Source of the DNA: an uncultured Succinatimonas sp.
Lineage (GTDB): Bacteria; Pseudomonadota; Gammaproteobacteria; Enterobacterales; Succinivibrionaceae
Assembly: GCA_902465145.1 (NCBI GenBank)
Contig: CABQMD010000046.1
Coordinates: 1 to 6,985, forward strand
Direction: 5' to 3'
Length of the DNA: 6,985 bases
The translations under genes were made by a program, and so were the position numbers. Shown one piece after another: positions 1-6,507 of the stretch. The notes beneath the pieces were generated by a model. It had not been told where the DNA came from and searched no databases. It saw only the letters and a program-made list of their open reading frames with translations. How positions within the stretch are numbered: position 1 is the stretch's first letter; each line of letters begins with the position of its first letter.

Positions 1-339
1 GTGAGCCTGCCTTACTCTTGCAAAAGCCATCTCATCATCGTCATTCCAAACAAAAGGATCTACTACGAACAAAACCAGATCCACATCCCCCAAAGCGCTT
101 TCGGCTGCTTTGTTCATCAGGTGATTGATGGCTCTGGCCTCCTGACGATGTAATCCTGGGGTATCGACATACGCGGCCTGATATTCGCCTTCGGTATCTA
201 TTCCCAAAATGCGATTGCGCGTAGTCTGAGGTTTTCTTGAAGTGATGCTGATCTTTTGTCCGATGAGATGGTTCATCAACGTGGACTTGCCGACATTTGG
301 TCTGCCTATGATGGCTACGAAACCGAAATGAGTTGCCAT
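1..339 (-). CDS. era: GTPase Era, N-terminal part (cut by window edge)
   Basis: Era is an essential Ras-like GTPase that binds 16S rRNA and assists 30S subunit maturation. The window holds its first 113 codons; the E. coli protein has 301 residues, so about a third of the gene is visible and the C-terminal KH RNA-binding domain lies outside. The G1 P-loop GRPNVGKST is at residues 12-20, the G2 segment QTTRNR at 38-43 and G3 DTPG at 59-62. The stretches [10 protein letters not shown] and INHLMNKAA also match the family closely. I chose the ATG at 339 because GGAGA (346-350) lies six bases before it. An in-frame ATG at 345 sits directly against that site and is less likely. The gene follows rnc after 17 bases, as in E. 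coli, so the two are probably cotranscribed. Identity is nearly certain. Confidence 0.97.
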   Translation of the reverse strand, partial: MATHFGFVAIIGRPNVGKSTLMNHLIGQKISITSRKPQTTRNRILGIDTEGEYQAAYVDTPGLHRQEARAINHLMNKAAESALGDVDLVLFVVDPFVWNDDDEMAFARVRQAH

Positions 340-356
340 GAGCATTCTCCCTAAAA

Positions 357-1073
357 CTATTTACGCTTAGGCTTTAAAGGATGATCTTTAATATAAGTCA
401 AAGCATTGCCAGCTGCTTCCTGCTCGGCGCGACGACGCGATGATCCCTTGCCGAAAAAAGACGGCAAGTCTTCAACCTTTACTTCGACCTCAAACATTTG
501 ATCATTATCACTGCCGCTTATGTTGGTGATCCTGTATTGCGGCAATGGATGATGCAGTCCCTGCAAATGTTCCTGTAATGTCGATTTGTGATCTTTTTGC
601 TCTTCACCAGGGTGTATGGTCTCAAGCCTTTGTTTAAACCAGGACAACACTACCGCCCGTATCCGCGGATAATCCTCGCAAGTGTCGATGAACATGGCGC
701 CGATAATGGATTCGACCGCATCGGCAATGAGTGACTGCCTTCTTGCACCGCCGGTTTTAAGTTCTCCGGGACCAAGACGCAGACAATTTCCAATACCGTA
801 CTCGCGCGCAATTTCTGCAAGCATGGTTTCGCGAACCAGAGTAGAACGCATGCGCGTCAAATCACCTTCTGGGGATTTGGGGAAAAGATCGTAAAGACGC
901 TTTGCGATGATCATTCCCAAAATAGCATCGCCAAGATATTCCAACCTTTCGTTATGTATAGGCCCGAAACTGCGATGAGTCAAAGCCTGTTCCAAAAGTT
1001 CTATGTTCTGAAAAGCGTATCCCAAACGCGTTTCAAGATCCTGCAGAGCCAAAAGATTAAAACCGTTATTCAT
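357..1073 (-). CDS. rnc: Ribonuclease III
   Basis: RNase III cleaves double-stranded RNA, processes the rRNA precursor and trims many mRNAs and antisense duplexes. The 238-residue product has the family length. The catalytic domain carries the signature ERLEYLGD at residues 42-49. Metal-binding residues E45 and D49, with D118 and E121 in the later segment IADAVES, correspond to E41, D45, D114 and E117 of E. coli. A double-stranded RNA-binding domain covers about residues 160-232, opening with [10 protein letters not shown] and containing [14 protein letters not shown]. The tail is basic (KPKRK) and the stop is TAG. The ATG at 1073 overlaps the lepB TGA by one base (TGATG), and AGGAGG lies nine bases before it, inside lepB. 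This suggests translational coupling. In E. coli RNase III controls its own message from a 5' leader; no comparable leader can exist here between lepB and rnc. Confidence 0.98.
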   Translation of the reverse strand: MNNGFNLLALQDLETRLGYAFQNIELLEQALTHRSFGPIHNERLEYLGDAILGMIIAKRLYDLFPKSPEGDLTRMRSTLVRETMLAEIAREYGIGNCLRLGPGELKTGGARRQSLIADAVESIIGAMFIDTCEDYPRIRAVVLSWFKQRLETIHPGEEQKDHKSTLQEHLQGLHHPLPQYRITNISGSDNDQMFEVEVKVEDLPSFFGKGSSRRRAEQEAAGNALTYIKDHPLKPKRK

Positions 1074-1987
1074 CAGTGCAGGCCTCCTATGCGATCGAAA
1101 TTAACCGACGAAGGTATCCATGAGGGCAACAATTCAGTGTTTTTTCGATTAAAATCAAACGAGAGCCATACTCCGACGGTCTTGCCTATGAGGTTGTCAT
1201 AAGGTACGAATCCCCAATAACGGGAATCGGCACTGTTATCACGGTTATCGCCCATAACAAAATAACAATCATCAGGAACTTTCCATGCTGCCAGAGGAGC
1301 TCCGCGCTGGCGGAAGAAATTCTGCTCAAATCCAGGAGCATTAGGATTTATCATGATGCGGTGATTTACATCTCCCAACTGCTCTTCAAACACATCAAAA
1401 TGCTCTTTGGCAAAAGCAGACGATTCATCAATGAAACTGCCCTTTGAACTGCGTGAAATCAAAGCAGGCTCAGTACCCTCAGGAGATCCTGCCGGAATAA
1501 GATACAGCTGTTTGTCATGGTATATGACGATGTCGCCGGGCATTCCCACTACACGTTTGATGTAATCAACCGAAGTATCTTCAGGGTATTTGAATACAAC
1601 CACATCACCGCGCTTGGGAGCTCCGGTACGAAACAACACGTCGTTGGTCAGAGGATTGCGTATACCGTAGCTCCACTTAGTTACGGCGATAAAATCCCCA
1701 GATTGCAGAGTCGGCAACATCGAACCTGAAGGAATGCGGAAGGGCTCGATAATGAAAGCCCTGAACAGAAAGACAAACAGAACGATAAAAAACAGTGATG
1801 CGCACTGACCTATAAACCCAGACGGTTCCAAAAGTTTGCGACACTCTTTTTTTGATAAAGCAGGGACAGACTCCGCCGAAGCCTTGTATCGTCTGATACG
1901 TTCAGGACGTTTTTTAAAAAAATCATAAATCCAGCAAATGCCGGTCACAACGGACAGCACCGCCAAAAGAACGGAAAATGTATTCAT
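1073..1987 (-). CDS. lepB: Signal peptidase I (leader peptidase)
   Basis: LepB is the inner-membrane serine protease that removes signal peptides from exported proteins on the periplasmic side. With the start chosen here it has 304 residues. A first membrane helix spans about residues 4-22, followed by a short basic cytoplasmic loop and a second helix at about 62-80. The catalytic box IPSGSMLPTL places the nucleophile at Ser89. DYIKRVVG gives the general-base Lys144, with the same 55-residue spacing as E. coli Ser91/Lys146. The conserved box GDNRDNSADSR is at 246-256, and the protein ends RIGGLH. The frame is open to a TTG at 2005, but the ATG at 1987 is preferred: GAGGA at 1999-2003 precedes it and the protein then begins like E. 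coli LepB. The Cys pair that forms a disulfide in E. coli LepB is absent. lepA is 75 bases upstream, and rnc overlaps by one base. Confidence 0.97.
   Translation of the reverse strand: MNTFSVLLAVLSVVTGICWIYDFFKKRPERIRRYKASAESVPALSKKECRKLLEPSGFIGQCASLFFIVLFVFLFRAFIIEPFRIPSGSMLPTLQSGDFIAVTKWSYGIRNPLTNDVLFRTGAPKRGDVVVFKYPEDTSVDYIKRVVGMPGDIVIYHDKQLYLIPAGSPEGTEPALISRSSKGSFIDESSAFAKEHFDVFEEQLGDVNHRIMINPNAPGFEQNFFRQRGAPLAAWKVPDDCYFVMGDNRDNSADSRYWGFVPYDNLIGKTVGVWLSFDFNRKNTELLPSWIPSSVNFDRIGGLH
1083..1088 (-). promoter_or_regulatory. Shine-Dalgarno site of rnc inside the lepB coding sequence
   Basis: On the minus strand these bases read AGGAGG, a consensus ribosome binding site nine bases before the rnc ATG. 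They lie in the codons for the two glycines of the LepB C-terminal RIGGLH, a tail shared with E. coli LepB (RIGGIH). The conserved end of one protein therefore doubles as the initiation site of the next. Confidence 0.85.
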
Positions 1988-1998
1988 AAAAAGCTCTG

Positions 1999-2040
1999 TC
2001 CTCAAACTTAAAATTCAGCTTGAGAACATTCCTCCTAAGA
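1999..2040 (-). promoter_or_regulatory. lepB translation-initiation region: orphan SD and SD-pairing hairpin
   Basis: On the minus strand the lepA-lepB spacer carries AGGAGG (2031-2036), a consensus ribosome binding site with no gene at the right distance. It is one base from an ATG (2027-2029) that opens only a four-codon reading frame ending at 2015. A hairpin follows, with arms at 2017-2024 and 2001-2008 (CTCAAGCT against AGTTTGAG, eight pairs including one G-U) around an eight-base loop. Its 3' arm covers part of the GAGGA (1999-2003) assigned to lepB. The bases are visible; any effect on lepB translation is inference. Confidence 0.35.
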
Positions 2041-2062
2041 AAAACTTCACCAAAAAGATTCG

Positions 2063-3874
2063 TCAGTCTTCTTTACCAACCTTCAAAATAGCCATAAAGG
2101 CATCCTGCGGCACTTCGACCTTACCCAATTTCTTCATACGGCGTTTACCGGCTTTCTGCTTCTCAAGCAGTTTGCGTTTACGGGTAATATCACCGCCGTA
2201 GCATTTTGCCAACACATCCTTGCGCATCTGCTTAACCGTAACACGGGCTATGATTTGCGCGCCGATGGCTGCCTGAATAGGAATATCAAACATCTGACGG
2301 GGAATGACTTCTTTCATGCGGGCAATGATTTCACGTCCGCGCGCAGCCGCCACCGAACGATGCAGGATCACGGCCAATGCATCCACTCTTTCACCGGCGA
2401 TCAGAATATCCATGCGCACGAGATCGTCACGATTAAAACGTTTGAAGCCGTAATCAAGCGATGCATAACCTCGGGAAACTGATTTTAAACGATCAAAGAA
2501 ATCAAGCACCACCTCACTCATGGGAATTTCAAAAGTGAGTGCCACCTGAGAACCGTGGTACACCATATTGGTCTGCACACCGCGCTTTTCAAGGCACAGT
2601 TGCATGATCGGACCTACATACTCAGAAGGCATGAGCATGCGACATTCGGCAATGGGTTCGCGAATTTCGGAAATATTGCTTATGGGAGGAAGTGCCGCGG
2701 GTGAATCAACATGCAAAACTTCACCTGAAGTGGTAACCACTTCATATACCACGGTAGGAGCTGTGGTAATAAGATCGAGATTGTACTCGCGCTCAAGACG
2801 TTCCTGAATAATCTCCATGTGGAGCATTCCCAGAAAACCGCATCTTAAACCGAATCCCAGAGCTTGAGAATTTTCAGGTTCAAAGAACAGCGACGCATCA
2901 TTTAACGACAGTTTCTCCATTGCTTCGCGAAAAGCGTTGTAGTCGTCGGTATTTACCGGGAACATTCCTGCATATACCTGAGGCTGAACTTTTTTAAATC
3001 CGGGCAAGGCTTCGCTACAGCCGTTTTTGGCATGAGTAATGGTATCTCCGACCGGAGCGCCGTGAATGGTCTTGATATCGCATGCGACCCAGCCAACCTC
3101 ACCGCAATTTAATACCTCGACATCGACTCTTTTCGGGGTCGATATACCCAGACGCTCCACCTGCCAAGTATCTCCGCGACTCATTACTTTAATCTTATCG
3201 CCGCGGCGCAACGTGCCGTTTTTAACGCGCACCAAAGCGACCACGCCCAAATAATCATCAAAATACGAGTCTATGATCAAAGCCTGCAAAGGAGCATTTG
3301 GATCTCCTTGCGGAGCAGGAACGTCACGGACCAAACGTTCCAACACGTCTTTCACACCAACGCCAGTTTTGGCACTGCACTGACAGGCATCATGGGCCTC
3401 TATGCCTATGAGATCTTCAATTTCATCTATAACTTTCTCCGGATCTGACGAAGGAAGATCTATTTTGTTTAAAACCGGGATCACCTCAAGGTCGAGTTCA
3501 ACTGCCTGATAGCAGTTTGCCAGAGTCTGAGCTTCCACTCCCTGAGTCGCATCAACCACCAACAAAGCACCCTCACAGGCGAACAATGAACGCGATACCT
3601 CGTAAGAGAAATCTACGTGTCCTGGGGTATCGATAAAATTCAGTTCATAAGTTTTGCCGTCGCAAGCTTTGTATTTTAAGGTTACAGCCTGTGCTTTGAT
3701 TGTAATGCCGCGCTCTTTCTCGATATCCATATTGTCGAGAACCTGCGCGGTCATTTCGCGATCGCTCAAACCGCCGCATAACTGAATAAAACGATCTGAG
3801 AGGGTGGATTTACCGTGATCAATGTGTGCAATCACGGAGAAATTTCTGACCAAACTGCGGTCGAATTCTGCCAT
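2063..3874 (-). CDS. lepA: Elongation factor 4 (LepA), ribosome-associated GTPase
   Basis: LepA/EF4 is a translational GTPase related to EF-G that acts on ribosomes. It has been linked to back-translocation and to 30S biogenesis. The 603-residue product has the usual length (599 in E. coli). Visible elements are G1 AHIDHGKST at residues 16-24, the switch I segment ERGITIKAQ at about 54-62, G3 DTPGH at 82-86 and G4 NKID at 136-139. The family-specific stretches [19 protein letters not shown] and [16 protein letters not shown] are also present. The latter belongs to the LepA-specific C-terminal domain, which ends in KVGKED. The ATG at 3874 is the obvious start, with a modest AGGT about ten bases upstream. 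The N-terminus is about four residues longer than in E. coli. In E. coli lepA and lepB form an operon; here a candidate promoter precedes lepA in the spacer after rseB, so it need not depend on the rpoE promoters. Confidence 0.98.
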   Translation of the reverse strand: MAEFDRSLVRNFSVIAHIDHGKSTLSDRFIQLCGGLSDREMTAQVLDNMDIEKERGITIKAQAVTLKYKACDGKTYELNFIDTPGHVDFSYEVSRSLFACEGALLVVDATQGVEAQTLANCYQAVELDLEVIPVLNKIDLPSSDPEKVIDEIEDLIGIEAHDACQCSAKTGVGVKDVLERLVRDVPAPQGDPNAPLQALIIDSYFDDYLGVVALVRVKNGTLRRGDKIKVMSRGDTWQVERLGISTPKRVDVEVLNCGEVGWVACDIKTIHGAPVGDTITHAKNGCSEALPGFKKVQPQVYAGMFPVNTDDYNAFREAMEKLSLNDASLFFEPENSQALGFGLRCGFLGMLHMEIIQERLEREYNLDLITTAPTVVYEVVTTSGEVLHVDSPAALPPISNISEIREPIAECRMLMPSEYVGPIMQLCLEKRGVQTNMVYHGSQVALTFEIPMSEVVLDFFDRLKSVSRGYASLDYGFKRFNRDDLVRMDILIAGERVDALAVILHRSVAAARGREIIARMKEVIPRQMFDIPIQAAIGAQIIARVTVKQMRKDVLAKCYGGDITRKRKLLEKQKAGKRRMKKLGKVEVPQDAFMAILKVGKED

Positions 3875-3886
3875 GGAAATACTTAC

Positions 3887-3976
3887 CTAATTTTTCTGGA
3901 CATCTTTTGGGGATTTCTTCAGCAAATACTTTGTACTATCTCCTGCATTCACAAGATACGAGCACTCTCTTTGCAT
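3887..3976 (-). CDS. Possible 29-codon leader ORF before lepA (doubtful)
   Basis: An ATG about five bases after the predicted lepA transcription start opens a 29-codon frame. It ends with a TAG that overlaps the weak lepA ribosome binding site, 12 bases before the lepA ATG. It begins MQRECSYLVNAG and ends PKDVQKN, and it lies in the same frame as lepA. No Shine-Dalgarno site precedes it and I recognise no homologue. It may be chance, an upstream ORF that modulates lepA, or a trace of an older longer N-terminus. Confidence 0.12.
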   Translation of the reverse strand: MQRECSYLVNAGDSTKYLLKKSPKDVQKN

Positions 3977-3987
3977 ACAATTAGGCA

Positions 3988-4022
3988 ATTCTAACACATG
4001 CTACTTTTAGCCCTGACTAAAA
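3988..4022 (-). promoter_or_regulatory. Candidate lepA promoter with a dyad at its -35 region
   Basis: On the minus strand TAGAAT (3988-3993) is preceded by TG at 3995-3996, giving an extended -10 element TGTTAGAAT. Transcription would start near 3981, about 107 bases before lepA. No good -35 hexamer is found at 17 bases. That place is taken by the dyad TTTTAG-N6-CTAAAA (4005-4022), which could be an operator or a weak hairpin. The rest of the 174-base spacer 3875-4048 holds no recognisable gene; rseC, expected here from E. coli, is absent. Confidence 0.45.
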
Positions 4023-4048
4023 CGCGACAGAACTTCTTCAAAGCCTTT

Positions 4049-5008
4049 TTAATTACGACCTACGTTGGACAACACGCTTTTTGCCATTTCCATAGGAATT
4101 TCTCCCACCACGGCATACTCGCGATTGGCATCATGCATACGATAAACACTGAGCGAGCCGACCCGCACTTCAGGGAGAGTAACCGACGAAATCGAATTTA
4201 TATACACTCTGAAAGAAAAAATTCCGTCTGAGAATTGCTGATAAGGGCAAACATCTCCGCCGTCGGGCATTTGTACGGCACCTTGAGAAACAAGGTTGAA
4301 ATAAGGAGGTATATTTACAAATCCCCAGGCATCCTGAGGTTCTGTACTTGCAGTCTTCAACAGGGAAAAACGCTCAAATTCATTATCCGACGGCATATTT
4401 CCGGCTTTTACGTTCTTTTTTATATCCGTGGCCGATATCTTGGTTACTCCGGCCCCCTGCGGCGTTACCACCTCAAGTTCCACGGGAAAACCGCTTTCAT
4501 CATCAATAGCCATGGACAAACCGTAACGTAAATCATTGCGCGGCAAAAGTCGTAATAATGATACTTTTCTGCCGTTTAATCTGGTTCTCCCAGAAAAGAT
4601 ACACTGGTAACCTTTAAGCTCGTTTTTTTCAGACACCAGCCGATCAAAAACCTGAGTATTATGCCAAGACAAAGGTTTTTTCAAAGAACGATCGTCATTG
4701 AAATCAAAGCCGTCAAGATCCCGCAGAGCATAACCTTCGGACTCGCCGTTAAGCGTTCTCCACACCGTATATTCGTGTCCGTTTGCATAATCGTGCCGAT
4801 ATGAAAAAGGAATAATACTGCGAAGATCTCCTACGGTAGCGGTAAAGCTCACATCTGATACTGAAAAACGGTGCTGCATGTTAGTAAAAATATGCATGCA
4901 ATTGTCTTCTGCAGCCTGTATATGCAGAGAAAATACCGAGAGAAAAAATAAAGAGCCCACATTTTTTAGAAAGTGCAGGCTCATTTTTTTTAAATGATTC
5001 TTTTTCAC
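4049..5008 (-). CDS. rseB: Sigma-E regulator RseB (MucB), periplasmic
   Basis: RseB binds the periplasmic part of RseA and shields it from DegS until lipopolysaccharide intermediates or envelope damage release it. The 319-residue length matches E. coli (318). A hydrophobic signal peptide ends at HIQA (about residue 32). The N-terminal LolA-like domain (about 35-210) is quite diverged. The C-terminal RseA-binding domain (about 225-318) is clearer, with SDGIFSF at 260-266 and VVGEIP at 300-305, closely matching SDGLFSF and IVGELP of E. coli. The start is uncertain. GTG at 5008 lies 12 bases after rseA and gives a lysine-rich signal-peptide N-region. ATG at 4984 gives a more typical 24-residue signal peptide. 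Neither has a strong ribosome binding site. No rseC follows, unlike in E. coli. Identity rests on C-terminal motifs plus the rpoE-rseA context and is secure. Confidence 0.93.
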   Translation of the reverse strand: MKKNHLKKMSLHFLKNVGSLFFLSVFSLHIQAAEDNCMHIFTNMQHRFSVSDVSFTATVGDLRSIIPFSYRHDYANGHEYTVWRTLNGESEGYALRDLDGFDFNDDRSLKKPLSWHNTQVFDRLVSEKNELKGYQCIFSGRTRLNGRKVSLLRLLPRNDLRYGLSMAIDDESGFPVELEVVTPQGAGVTKISATDIKKNVKAGNMPSDNEFERFSLLKTASTEPQDAWGFVNIPPYFNLVSQGAVQMPDGGDVCPYQQFSDGIFSFRVYINSISSVTLPEVRVGSLSVYRMHDANREYAVVGEIPMEMAKSVLSNVGRN

Positions 5009-5020
5009 GTCTTTTTTACG

Positions 5021-5632
5021 TTAGTTGGATGCCGTATTCAACACGTAGCCTTTAAGGTAGTTACTGATACGCTCTGCTTCCTGCTCACGTTTTTGCGCAA
5101 GTTCACGCTGCTCCTGTGCAGTCAACTGACGGGAAGAAGAAGGCTGAACGTTCTGATCAAGACTGATGGCATTACCGCCTGCACGGTTTTGATAACTTGC
5201 CAAGTTCACGCCGCTTACGGTTCCCATGGTACCGACGGCATTGCCTAAAGACACATTATCCTGAGCATTCCAGGTTTGATAACCGAAGATCGTGATCATG
5301 CACACTGAAGCAGCAACTACAGTCTCGGTCAGAATGATCCCCAGCTTCTTGAAACTTACAAAACGCAACCCTGAAGTTTTCTGAGGAACGAATGCCTGAT
5401 CATCCTGCACAACAGCCTTTTCGTCTTTCTCGATGGCACTCATCACTTTTGACGCAAAGTCAAAATCGGTCTTAGTCGGAAGTTCGTCGCGCAAAACTGC
5501 TCCGATTGCAGACCAATTCTCAAGATGTTGCTGATCCTGAGCCGACAACTTGGAAGCAAGCTTATCCAAAGCTGCTCCGTCGAAATTGGCACTTAAAGTC
5601 TCAAGTTTGTCTGCACTTTTGTTGATTTGCAT
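5021..5632 (-). CDS. rseA: Anti-sigma-E factor RseA, single-pass membrane protein
   Basis: RseA holds RpoE inactive at the inner membrane and is destroyed by successive cuts of DegS and RseP under envelope stress. The product has 203 residues (216 in E. coli). The N-terminal cytoplasmic domain contains WSAIGAVLRDE (40-50) and FASKVMSAIEKDE (59-71), matching the sigma-binding domain. A single membrane helix covers about 98-118, and the remainder is periplasmic and glutamine-rich. The helix includes VAASV at residues 106-110, aligned with VAACV of E. coli, where RseP cuts between Ala108 and Cys109. GTVSG at 137-141 has a Val-Ser pair at about the place of the DegS site Val148-Ser149; this is inference from position. 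The ATG at 5632 has GGAGA five bases upstream. The gene lies 36 bases after rpoE and 12 before rseB, so the three are surely one operon. Overall similarity to E. coli is low, as is usual for this family. Confidence 0.94.
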   Translation of the reverse strand: MQINKSADKLETLSANFDGAALDKLASKLSAQDQQHLENWSAIGAVLRDELPTKTDFDFASKVMSAIEKDEKAVVQDDQAFVPQKTSGLRFVSFKKLGIILTETVVAASVCMITIFGYQTWNAQDNVSLGNAVGTMGTVSGVNLASYQNRAGGNAISLDQNVQPSSSRQLTAQEQRELAQKREQEAERISNYLKGYVLNTASN

Positions 5633-5637
5633 GTGAT

Positions 5638-5655
5638 TCTCCGATTTTAGATCGG
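5638..5655 (-). promoter_or_regulatory. rseA ribosome binding site overlapping a small hairpin
   Basis: On the minus strand the rpoE-rseA spacer contains CCGAT-CTAAA-ATCGG, a perfect five-pair stem (arms 5651-5655 and 5641-5645) with a five-base loop. The last two bases of the stem are the first two of the GGAGA site (5638-5642) that serves rseA. Folding would partly mask initiation of the anti-sigma factor. The stem is short and its effect is unproven. Confidence 0.35.
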
Positions 5656-5668
5656 TTACACAGTCGCT

Positions 5669-6262
5669 TTAATTGCGAAACTGCTGCATCTTTGATTCTA
5701 TATACTGACGCGCTCTGAAGATTCTGGATCTTACCGTTCCAACTGGAACTTTAACCGCGTCGGCTATTTCATCATAGGAAAGTCCTTCAACTTCCCTCAA
5801 GGTGAACGCCGTCCTCAATTCGGATGGCAACTCACTCACCGCCTGAAGAATGACTTTCTTCAACTCTTCAGACTCAATGATCCTGTCAGGAGTAGTCGCA
5901 TCGGTAAGCACTCCGTGAGTGTCTTTGGATTCAAAATCCTCACCGTCGACATCCACTTGGTTCTTTTGTCTGCTCAACCCTTCAAGGTAGGATTTTGCGA
6001 CATTGACCGCAATACGGTAAAGCCAAGTGTAAAAAGAACTCTCTCCTCTGAAATTCGGCAACGCTTTATATGCCTTGATAAACGCTTCCTGAGCAATATC
6101 GCTGGCGTCTGCGTAATCACTTACGAATTTCTGAGCAACCTGAATTATCTTATGCTGATATCTTACGACCAACAGGTTATATGCACTCGTCTGCCCGCCC
6201 TGCACGCGACGGACAAGCTCTTCATCGCTTGCGCTGTTTGCGTCGGTGGCATTGAGATTCAT
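5669..6262 (-). CDS. rpoE: Extracytoplasmic-function sigma factor RpoE (sigma-E, sigma-24)
   Basis: RpoE directs RNA polymerase to envelope-stress genes for outer-membrane protein folding, lipopolysaccharide assembly and periplasmic proteolysis. The 197-residue product is an ECF sigma factor (191 in E. coli). Region 2 includes NLLVVRYQHK (29-38), the core-binding DIAQEAFIKAYKAL (55-68) and the -10-recognising FRGESSFYTWLYRIAVN (71-87). Region 4 spans about 140-190, with GLSYDEIA (160-167) and the helix-turn-helix PVGTVRSRIFRAR (173-185). These stretches are nearly identical to E. coli. The linker carries a few extra residues, and the extreme N-terminus is longer and variable. The ATG at 6262 has a weak AAGAG three bases away and a TAAGGA further upstream. 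The gene heads the rpoE-rseA-rseB operon and is preceded by a promoter of its own specificity. Confidence 0.98.
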   Translation of the reverse strand: MNLNATDANSASDEELVRRVQGGQTSAYNLLVVRYQHKIIQVAQKFVSDYADASDIAQEAFIKAYKALPNFRGESSFYTWLYRIAVNVAKSYLEGLSRQKNQVDVDGEDFESKDTHGVLTDATTPDRIIESEELKKVILQAVSELPSELRTAFTLREVEGLSYDEIADAVKVPVGTVRSRIFRARQYIESKMQQFRN

Positions 6263-6278
6263 AAGCTCTTTTTAATCC

Positions 6279-6386
6279 TTACATGGATATAGACAGGCAC
6301 AGCCCGTAAAAGTTCAAATTAATTTTGTGGCGAAGAAAGCGTTTTGCACACAGACGTACAAAAGCGCCGCTGAAGGCCGGGATCAC
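6279..6386 (-). CDS. Possible 35-codon leader ORF before rpoE (doubtful)
   Basis: A GTG at 6386, about nine bases after the predicted start of the TATAAT promoter, opens a 35-codon frame. It ends with a TAA at 6279-6281 that forms part of the TAAGGA before rpoE. The product would be basic, with IPAFSGAFVRLCAKRF near its start. The site before the GTG is weak (AGG, ten bases away). E. coli has a translationally coupled leader ORF, rseD, before rpoE, so the layout has a precedent, but I see no sequence match to it. A frame of this length can occur by chance. Confidence 0.22.
   Translation of the reverse strand: MIPAFSGAFVRLCAKRFLRHKINLNFYGLCLSISM
6289..6315 (-). promoter_or_regulatory. Sigma-E-type promoter for rpoE-rseA-rseB (autoregulatory)
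   Basis: On the minus strand TTGAACTT (core GAACTT at 6310-6315) is followed after exactly 16 bases by TCTAT (6289-6293). This fits the known sigma-E pattern GAACTT-N16-TCTGA and resembles the E. coli rpoH P3 promoter. Predicted transcription starts near 6283, about 21 bases before the rpoE ATG. An AT-rich palindrome AAATTAATTT lies just upstream of the -35 and could act as an UP element. A promoter of the sigma factor's own class before its gene is the expected autoregulatory arrangement. Confidence 0.78.
6339..6367. repeat. Inverted repeat in the rpoE leader
   Basis: GCGTTTTG (6339-6346) is complementary to CAAAAGCGC (6359-6367) with one bulged base and a 12-base loop. It lies between the two candidate rpoE promoters, so a transcript from the distal one could fold here. 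On the minus strand it is followed by TTTCTTC, which is too weak for a confident terminator call. Confidence 0.3.
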
Positions 6387-6401
6387 GTTCTTAGCCTGAA
6401 G

Positions 6402-6407
6402 ATTATA
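6402..6407 (-). promoter_or_regulatory. Candidate distal sigma-70 promoter (-10 element) for rpoE
   Basis: The minus strand reads TATAAT, a perfect -10 hexamer, with a predicted start near 6395, about 130 bases before rpoE. The -35 region is poor: only GGGACT (6423-6428) at a 15-base spacing, or TGGGAC at 16. A housekeeping promoter upstream of the sigma-E promoter would supply basal RpoE. The -10 alone could be coincidence in AT-rich DNA. Confidence 0.42.
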
Positions 6408-6507
6408 TCCCACTTTAAAAAAAGTCCCATGTTATTGCGAGCCTTTTGTAAAATTTGAGGACAATTTTTTTTGCAAATTACGTAAGTATCATTTGGCTAC
6501 TTTCCTA

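Noticed and set aside
1988..2005. TTG start at 2005 adding six residues to LepB
   Set aside because: The TTG overlaps the GAGGA that serves the ATG at 1987, and the E. coli-like N-terminus begins at that ATG.
4005..4022. TTTTAG/CTAAAA hairpin as a terminator of the rpoE-rseA-rseB operon
   Set aside because: The stem is mostly A-T with no GC-rich core, and no T run follows on the minus strand.
4235..4531. 98-codon plus-strand frame opposite rseB
   Set aside because: It is a shadow of rseB, and its product shows no motif.
5915..6292. 125-codon plus-strand frame opposite rpoE
   Set aside because: It lies antisense to the strongly conserved rpoE coding region, has no recognisable domain and its start has no convincing ribosome binding site.
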